DNA from: an uncultured Eggerthella sp. | GTDB lineage: Bacteria; Actinomycetota; Coriobacteriia; Coriobacteriales; Eggerthellaceae | NCBI GenBank assembly: GCA_937998355.1 | Contig: CALLDI010000011.1 | Coordinates: 177,542 to 241,541 of the forward strand | Length of the DNA stretch: 64,000 nt | Direction of reading: 5' to 3' | Shown: in pieces, positions 58,705 through 64,000 of the stretch | Position numbering within the stretch: position 1 is the stretch's first letter | Layout of the letters: every line of letters starts with the position of its first letter | Notes under the pieces: generated by a model | Databases searched by the model: none | What the model was told of the DNA's origin: nothing | Seen by the model: only the letters and a program-made list of their open reading frames with translations | Program-made: the position numbers and the translations under genes

Positions 58705-59991
58705 ATGAATGAAGAAATGAAATCCGCTGGTACCGATACCAAGATGGCACCCGTTCGCCGCGTGGTCATCACGGGCATGGGTGCGGTCTCGCCGGCTGGC
58801 CTGGGTGTCGAGACGCTCTGGGATACGCTCATGGAAGGCACATCTTGCATCCGCGAGCTCGAACCCGAAGAGCAAGAGCGCTTCGGCGTTACGGTGGCAG
58901 CGCGCGTTCCGAATTACGATCCGCTCGAAGCAGGGTTCACCAAGAAGGAATCGCGTCGTTTCTCGCGCTTCGTGCAATACGCCATCCTCGCATCCGATGA
59001 AGCGATGGCACAGGCGAATATCGATCTCGAGAACGAGGATCTGACGCGCTTCGCGTGCATCTTTGGTTCCGGCATCGGCGGCATGGAGATCTTTGAGCAC
59101 GAATCGGTCGTCTTGAACACGAAGGGCCCCAAGCGCGTCAGCCCGTTGTTCATCCCGACCATGATCCCCAACATGGCGGCGGGCAATCTGTCGATTCGCT
59201 ACGGCCTGAAGGGCGATTGCTTCCCGATCGTCACGGCGTGCTCGACCGGTGCGCACTGCATCGGCGAGGCGTATCGTCTGATCCGTCATGGTTATGTGGA
59301 TGCAGCGCTGGCTGGCGGCGCAGAAGAGGGCGTCAATCCTATCTCGCTCTCCGGCTTCGGCAACCTGGGTGCCATCACCAAGGAACAGGATGTGACGAAG
59401 GCCTCTCGTCCTTTCGATGTGAACCGTTCTGGCTTCGTCATCGGCGAGGGCGCTGGCGCGGTGGTGCTCGAATCGCTCGAGCATGCTAAGGCGCGCGGTG
59501 CGCACATCATCGCTGAGATCACGGGCTTCGGCTCGACGGGCGACGCTTACCACATCACCGCCCCAGAGCCTTCGGGCGAAGGCGCCATCCGCGCGATGCA
59601 GCAGGCGCTCGCGGAAGGCGGCTTCACGGCTGATGACCTGGGACATCTCAATGCTCATGGCACTTCCACGCCCGTGAACGATAAGACGGAATCAGCTGCG
59701 CTCCATGGCCTTGCGGGCGCTCGAGCGAAGGAGATCCCGGTCACGTCGATCAAGGGTGCGGTCGGCCATACGCTCGGCGCCGCTGGTGCGCTCGAAGCTA
59801 TCGTCACGGCGCTTTCGGTCGCGAACGCGGCTGTTCCGCCTACGGCTGGTTTCGCAGAGGCCGACCCTGAATGCGATGTGCGCGTTCCTACCGAGGCGAT
59901 GCGCGACTATCCGCAGAAGGTGGCGCTCTCGAATTCGCTCGGTTTCGGCGGTCACAACGCTTCGTTGGCCATCTCGCCGTATCAGGAATAG
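58705..59991 (+). CDS. fabF: 3-oxoacyl-ACP synthase II
   Basis: 428 aa condensing enzyme that elongates acyl-ACP with malonyl-ACP. The Cys-His-His triad is complete: TACSTGAHC, NAHGTSTPVNDKTE and GAVGHTLGAAGA. About 20 residues precede the usual start VVITGMGAVSPAGLG. It is the only condensing enzyme in the cluster; FabH is absent. Confidence 0.97.
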   Translation: MNEEMKSAGTDTKMAPVRRVVITGMGAVSPAGLGVETLWDTLMEGTSCIRELEPEEQERFGVTVAARVPNYDPLEAGFTKKESRRFSRFVQYAILASDEAMAQANIDLENEDLTRFACIFGSGIGGMEIFEHESVVLNTKGPKRVSPLFIPTMIPNMAAGNLSIRYGLKGDCFPIVTACSTGAHCIGEAYRLIRHGYVDAALAGGAEEGVNPISLSGFGNLGAITKEQDVTKASRPFDVNRSGFVIGEGAGAVVLESLEHAKARGAHIIAEITGFGSTGDAYHITAPEPSGEGAIRAMQQALAEGGFTADDLGHLNAHGTSTPVNDKTESAALHGLAGARAKEIPVTSIKGAVGHTLGAAGALEAIVTALSVANAAVPPTAGFAEADPECDVRVPTEAMRDYPQKVALSNSLGFGGHNASLAISPYQE

Positions 59992-60001
59992 AGGAGGGGC
60001 C

Positions 60002-60451
60002 ATGGCTGAGACCATCTCATTTCCCTGTGATCAGGAGACCGTGAAGAAGCTTCTGCCGCACCGCGATCCGTTCCTGTGGGTGTCGCGCATCCTCGAATGC
60101 GAACCCGGGGTCTCGATCGTGGCAGAGCTCGACGTCGATCCGAACCTACCGCTCTTCGAGGGTCATTTTCCCGAATATCCAGTACTGCCAGGGGTCATCA
60201 TCATGGAAGCGCTCGCACAGGCGGCTTCCTGTTGCTTGCTCTCGCAGAACGACATGGCCGGTTCGCTTGGCTTCTTCGCCGGCATCGACAAGGCGAAGTT
60301 CCGGGAGCAGGTGCGTCCTGGTGACACCATTCGTCTCGAAGCCACCATCACGCGCAATAACCCGCGCATGTGCGCCGCGGACGTGAAGGCCTATAAAGGC
60401 GACAAGCTGTGCGCGCAAGCGACGCAGAAATACGTGATGGCGAAGAATTAA
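60002..60451 (+). CDS. fabZ: 3-hydroxyacyl-ACP dehydratase
   Basis: 149 aa hotdog enzyme. LLPHRDPFLWVSRIL, the catalytic His in FEGHFPEYPVLPGV, and Glu in IIMEALAQAA are all in place. ATG 60002 has GAGGAGGGG directly upstream and follows the fabF stop by ten bases. Confidence 0.96.
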   Translation: MAETISFPCDQETVKKLLPHRDPFLWVSRILECEPGVSIVAELDVDPNLPLFEGHFPEYPVLPGVIIMEALAQAASCCLLSQNDMAGSLGFFAGIDKAKFREQVRPGDTIRLEATITRNNPRMCAADVKAYKGDKLCAQATQKYVMAKN

Positions 60452-60474
60452 CGCAGGTCAGAAAAGGAACGCTC

Positions 60475-63081
60475 ATGTTCTCTTCTAAGAAGTACATTCA
60501 GATCGAATCAGCCGACCCCTCGAACAGCGCAGAGCTGCCCAACGTGGTGCGCATCGTCAGCAGCACAGAGGACGCCGTCAGCGATCAGCCGGCAGCGATG
60601 CCCGCTCCTATCGCGGAGGCGGATCCGACGTTGGTTGCGTATCAGCTCATCTCGCTCATCGAAACGGGCAATACGGCTGACGCGGGAGCTCCGCAGCTTT
60701 TGGTGGCGGGCTATGGCTCGGCGCTGAAAGAAGCGGTGCGTGCATTCAAGAACATCGGTGCGGAGAGCGTGTACGTTACGGGCACCACCGATAAGCAACG
60801 TGGGTTTTCGTTCTCTGGTTTCGCGCAGGTCGTATCGCTCGGTAAGACGTTCGATAAACGCCTGTTCAGCAACGAATACGCGCTCATCACGGCAGCCGAG
60901 GAATGCGGTGCGCGCTATCTTTTGCTCTGTGATGAAGCGGCTGCGACCGAACTCCTGCTGCGCGCGGCTGCTGAAAAAGGCATCAAGGTCCTGCGTCCGA
61001 TGCCAGGCGATAAGACGCTCAACAACTGGGTCTTGGTCGAGAGCATCGCTGAAGAAGTGGGTGCGACGGATGCGCCCATCGAATGGAAGAAGTGCCCTCA
61101 CTGCAAGCTCTTCCACGAGTCAGAAGCGGTCATGAGCGATGGCGGGACCTGCCCGACCTGCGGCGAGCTCTACCGTCTCACGTCCGAAGAGCGCATCGCG
61201 TATCTGTTCGATCCGGATTCGTTCGAGGAATGGCATACGGGCCTTCCAGAGACCGATCCGCTCGATTTCCCCGATTACGACAAGAAGATCGCCGACATGC
61301 GCGCGAAGAGCGATCGCGAAGAAGCGGTTCGTTGCGGCAAGGCGCGTTTGGCGGGCATGGATGTGGCCATCGCCGTCATGGAGACGGCGTTCATGATGGG
61401 ATCGATGGGCACCGTGGTAGGCGAGAAGATCACGCGCACCATCGAGCAGGCGACCGCCATGGGTCTGCCACTCATCATCTTCACGTGCTCTGGTGGCGCG
61501 CGTATGCAAGAGGGCCTGTTCTCGCTCATGCAGATGGCGAAGACCTCGGCTGCGATCGAGCGCCATGGGCGTGCGGGGCTGCCGTATTTCTCGGTCATCA
61601 CCGATCCCACCACCGGCGGCGTCACCGCATCGTTCGCTACCTTGGGTGACCTGGTCATCTCCGAACCGCATGCCATGATCGGCTTCGCAGGCCGTCGTGT
61701 CATCGAAGACACCATCCGCCAGACCCTGCCCGAAGGATTCCAGACCGCTGAATTCGCGCTCGAGCACGGTCTCATCGATGCGATCGTCGATCGATGCGAT
61801 CTGCGCAGCTTCCTCGCGCATGCGCTCGCGATCCATATGGCTTCGGTTGATGAGCGTCGCAATCAGATGACGCAGCAGCCGCTCGAAGGCGAGATGGTGG
61901 ATATGGCCTCCGAACAGGCTCGCGCGCTCGAAGCGATCCAGGATCCCGCTGCTGTTCGCCGGCTTTCGGGCAAGACCGATTCGGATACGGTCGACATGAA
62001 GATCTACAATCGCCGCGTGATCGAGCAGCGTCTTCAAGATCCCGATGGCGAAGTTTCCTATGAGCCGGCACACACCATGCTGCAGCAGGCGCATCCTCTG
62101 CCCAAGGGCACGAGCCGTCGTGACGACCGCAAAGGGCTGTTCTCGGGCATTCGCGGGCTGTTCTCGAAGAGCCTCGGCAAGGAAGAGACCGAAGGCTCCG
62201 CGATCCGTCGCGAGCTTTCCAAGCGTGGCGTGGCGGATGCTCCGGGCGTGAAGCCGGATGCTGCTTCCACCATGGAAGATCCTCTGATCCAGGAGGACGG
62301 GAACGCCGCTTGGGAAAGCGTGCTGCTGGCGCGTAACGTGCATCGTCCAACGGCCAAGTATTACATCGACTCGATGGTCGAAGGATTCATCGAACTTCAT
62401 GGCGACCGCGCATTCGCTGACGACGGTGCCATCATCGGAGGCATCGGCTGGATCCAGGGTTATCCGGTCACGATCGTCGCGGAAGAGAAGGGCGAAGATC
62501 TGAACCAGCGCATCGCGCGCAATTTCGGTTGCCCGCAGCCTGAAGGCTATCGTAAGAGCTTGCGCCTGATGAAGCAGGCCGAGAAGTTCGGTCGCCCCAT
62601 CGTATGTCTGGTCGACACGCAGGGCGCGTATTGCGGCCCTGAGGCTGAAGAGCGCGGCCAGGGCAATGCCATCGCGGAGAACTTGATGGCGCTCGCTGGC
62701 ATCGAAGTGCCGGTCATCTGCGTCGTGCTGGGTGAAGGCGGATCGGGTGGTGCGCTCGCGCTCGCCGTGGGCAATCGCGTGGCCATGCAGAAGCACGCGG
62801 TCTATTCCGTGTTGTCGCCCGAGGGCTTCGCATCCATCCTCTGGAAGGATCGTACGCGTGCTGCTGAAGCTGCAGCGGTCATGAAGATGAGCGCGGACGA
62901 GGCATGCGAGATGGGTCTCATCGAAGAAGTGCTCTCCGAAGGCGATCAGCCCTCGCACGAGAATCCCGAAGAAGCTGCCGAGAACGTGCGTGAATTCGTC
63001 GTGCGCAGTCTGCGCGAGCTCGTGCCGCTGAACGGTGAAGAGCTCCGCAATCAGCGCTACGCTCGTTTCCGTAAGTTCTAG
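60475..63081 (+). CDS. accDA: fused acetyl-CoA carboxylase carboxyltransferase (beta-alpha) with biotin-carboxylase-like N-terminus
   Basis: 868 aa. It moves CO2 from carboxybiotin to acetyl-CoA to form malonyl-CoA. Residues 205-480 are AccD-like: zinc ribbon Cys207/Cys210/Cys226/Cys229, CSGGARMQEGL and ITDPTTGGVTASFA. Residues 610-868 are AccA-like: GEGGSGGALALAVGNRV and YSVLSPEGFASILWKD. The linker (480-605) is charged. Before the zinc ribbon, residues about 75-200 resemble the first domain of biotin carboxylase: LLVAGYGSALKEAVRAFKNI, then an ALITAAEECGARYLLL segment and MPGDKT where biotin carboxylase has MGDK. Catalytic ATP-grasp parts are missing. accB and accC are not in the window. Confidence 0.92.
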   Translation: MFSSKKYIQIESADPSNSAELPNVVRIVSSTEDAVSDQPAAMPAPIAEADPTLVAYQLISLIETGNTADAGAPQLLVAGYGSALKEAVRAFKNIGAESVYVTGTTDKQRGFSFSGFAQVVSLGKTFDKRLFSNEYALITAAEECGARYLLLCDEAAATELLLRAAAEKGIKVLRPMPGDKTLNNWVLVESIAEEVGATDAPIEWKKCPHCKLFHESEAVMSDGGTCPTCGELYRLTSEERIAYLFDPDSFEEWHTGLPETDPLDFPDYDKKIADMRAKSDREEAVRCGKARLAGMDVAIAVMETAFMMGSMGTVVGEKITRTIEQATAMGLPLIIFTCSGGARMQEGLFSLMQMAKTSAAIERHGRAGLPYFSVITDPTTGGVTASFATLGDLVISEPHAMIGFAGRRVIEDTIRQTLPEGFQTAEFALEHGLIDAIVDRCDLRSFLAHALAIHMASVDERRNQMTQQPLEGEMVDMASEQARALEAIQDPAAVRRLSGKTDSDTVDMKIYNRRVIEQRLQDPDGEVSYEPAHTMLQQAHPLPKGTSRRDDRKGLFSGIRGLFSKSLGKEETEGSAIRRELSKRGVADAPGVKPDAASTMEDPLIQEDGNAAWESVLLARNVHRPTAKYYIDSMVEGFIELHGDRAFADDGAIIGGIGWIQGYPVTIVAEEKGEDLNQRIARNFGCPQPEGYRKSLRLMKQAEKFGRPIVCLVDTQGAYCGPEAEERGQGNAIAENLMALAGIEVPVICVVLGEGGSGGALALAVGNRVAMQKHAVYSVLSPEGFASILWKDRTRAAEAAAVMKMSADEACEMGLIEEVLSEGDQPSHENPEEAAENVREFVVRSLRELVPLNGEELRNQRYARFRKF

Positions 63082-63282
63082 CGCGACGTGTGAGGAAGCC
63101 CCAGTGTTATGTGGTCGCGTTCTTCTGCTGCCTAACATGGTTTTGAGCTACATGCTCGCCATAGCTATTGCAGATAAGAGTCGCTAAACGTACGAGCGGT
63201 CATTCAAGAATGCGCCCAACTCTTTCAACAGTGAATAACGAGTAGAAGATCAAGCCAGTTTGCGTTGATCAGCATTTTAGAT

Positions 63283-64000
63283 TCAGGGATTCGCGTATAT
63301 TTCGATGTGTCCCTCTTCAAACTCCAGCGGGCAGAAATAATTACTGACCTCGAACGAGGTTGGAACATCCACGGTAAGCTTTTCAGTCGCTCTTTCGCTG
63401 AAGCCAGTTATTATTTTCCCATTTGCGTCTTTGACTATGCACACGAACAAGGGGATCCTTGCGCTTGCAGTGCTTGTGGAAAAGCTTTCATTCAGGGTTA
63501 CTTCTCCTTTTGCAACGACCTTGTTGAATTGGCGATCGAAGGCATACGAGACATCAGCAATTGTGTAAAGGTTCGGTGGAAGTTCGATGTCGCTCTTTTC
63601 CCAGGAGAAAGGATCTACAGACAGAGAGATCTTTATCACTTCGTCATCCTCAACGTTTCCGTCACCCGTGATGCTTGCCCAGTATGAAGTGCTTTCTGGC
63701 ATGATATTAGTGATCGTCCAGTTGCTTGAGTCGATCAGTTCACCGTCCTTCTTCGAGCGGTTTATCGTCACTTTAGCTGTCCGTGCCATGAAATCATTGT
63801 TGGGATTGTCGACTTTAAGGGCAAATCTGATATAGCCTTCACTGAGTGCGTAACCAGAGTCGACCAATATCAGTTCCTTTGGCTGTTCGCTTTGTGACCC
63901 TTCTGAGGTTTTGTTGTCTGGATTCAGGACAGTTGCGTTGGAGCAGCCGGTAAGCCCTAATGTGAGAATAAAAACGATTGCTAGCCTGAAGATGTGACTC
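63283..64000 (-). CDS. putative lipoprotein, 5' end outside window
   Basis: The frame is open from the right edge to the stop at 63285-63283, so the start codon is outside. The first residues seen, RLAIVFILTLGLTGC, form a lipoprotein signal with lipobox LTGC, followed by a Ser/Asn/Gln-rich linker (NKTSEGSQSEQ) and a beta-rich domain (SEGYIRFALKVDNPNNDF). That domain resembles the FxLyD/DUF-type extracellular folds that pack against the membrane, but no family is recognised. Base composition is visibly more A/T-rich than the rest of the window, suggesting recent transfer. The 200 bases between it and accDA hold no gene. Confidence 0.8.
   Translation of the reverse strand, partial: SHIFRLAIVFILTLGLTGCSNATVLNPDNKTSEGSQSEQPKELILVDSGYALSEGYIRFALKVDNPNNDFMARTAKVTINRSKKDGELIDSSNWTITNIMPESTSYWASITGDGNVEDDEVIKISLSVDPFSWEKSDIELPPNLYTIADVSYAFDRQFNKVVAKGEVTLNESFSTSTASARIPLFVCIVKDANGKIITGFSERATEKLTVDVPTSFEVSNYFCPLEFEEGHIEIYANP

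Noticed and set aside
61120..63138. Long minus-strand frame opposite accDA (672 codons)
   Set aside because: Shadow of a well-supported carboxyltransferase gene.

Overview
The window looks like a chromosomal segment of an anaerobic actinobacterium of the class Coriobacteriia (Eggerthellaceae/Slackia-like). The inference rests on a G/C-rich codon bias, a coriobacterial-style membrane [NiFe]-hydrogenase, a secreted amidase built on choline-binding-type wall repeats, a DUF1461 membrane protein and a FabK-type FASII cluster ending in a fused carboxyltransferase. No phage, insertion sequence or CRISPR array is visible. Housekeeping and accessory genes are mixed, and convergent genes repeatedly overlap at their stop codons.

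1-9.9 kb: the end of a membrane-associated protein, tRNA-Asp(GTC) with its own promoter and terminator, a gene-free stretch with two tandem repeats, a heterodimeric ABC exporter (one half with a degenerate ATP site), a HAD phosphatase, an unrecognised AAA+-like protein lacking a P-loop and overlapping an Rrf2 regulator, a clusterless MutY-like glycosylase and prephenate dehydratase. 10-15 kb: hydrogenase small and large subunits, cytochrome b, a small membrane protein and the maturation protease. 15-24 kb: wall-binding amidase, YczE-like membrane protein, endonuclease III, Mfd, a hotdog thioesterase and a polyferredoxin-like protein.

24-40 kb: GltX, DUF1461 protein, an ATP-grasp-like protein, then a radical SAM enzyme directly followed by SAM synthetase (metK) and priA, cysteine synthase, an alanine/glycine symporter, CorA-type transporter, DUF488 protein, AraC regulator coupled to an EamA exporter, and a SugE-like SMR protein. 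40-49.8 kb: a probably leaderless phosphoesterase, a VapBC toxin-antitoxin pair, two membrane-anchored XRE regulators, an alpha/beta hydrolase, an ABC-F protein with a structured leader divergent from a GyrI-like protein, a YgjP-type metalloprotease, a DUF2510 protein, a GT2 glycosyltransferase and a PAP2 phosphatase.

49.9-64 kb: primary sigma factor overlapping an RlmKL-like rRNA methyltransferase, a zinc-ribbon protein, then a complete-looking fatty acid operon: degV, a FabT-like MarR regulator, acpP, fabK, fabD, fabG, fabF, fabZ and a fused accDA. It is preceded by two tandem TTTGA-N3-TCAAA boxes that match the FabT operator pattern. The carboxyltransferase carries an N-terminal segment resembling the first domain of biotin carboxylase. 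fabH, accB and accC are not in the window. The right edge holds a lipoprotein of visibly lower G+C, cut by the window end.

The best candidates for new biology are the FabT-box/terminator arrangement and the three-part carboxyltransferase, the hydrogenase small subunit with a cysteine predicted to make the medial cluster [4Fe-4S], the AAA+-like/Rrf2 gene pair, and the radical SAM-metK unit with an operator inside its promoter spacer.
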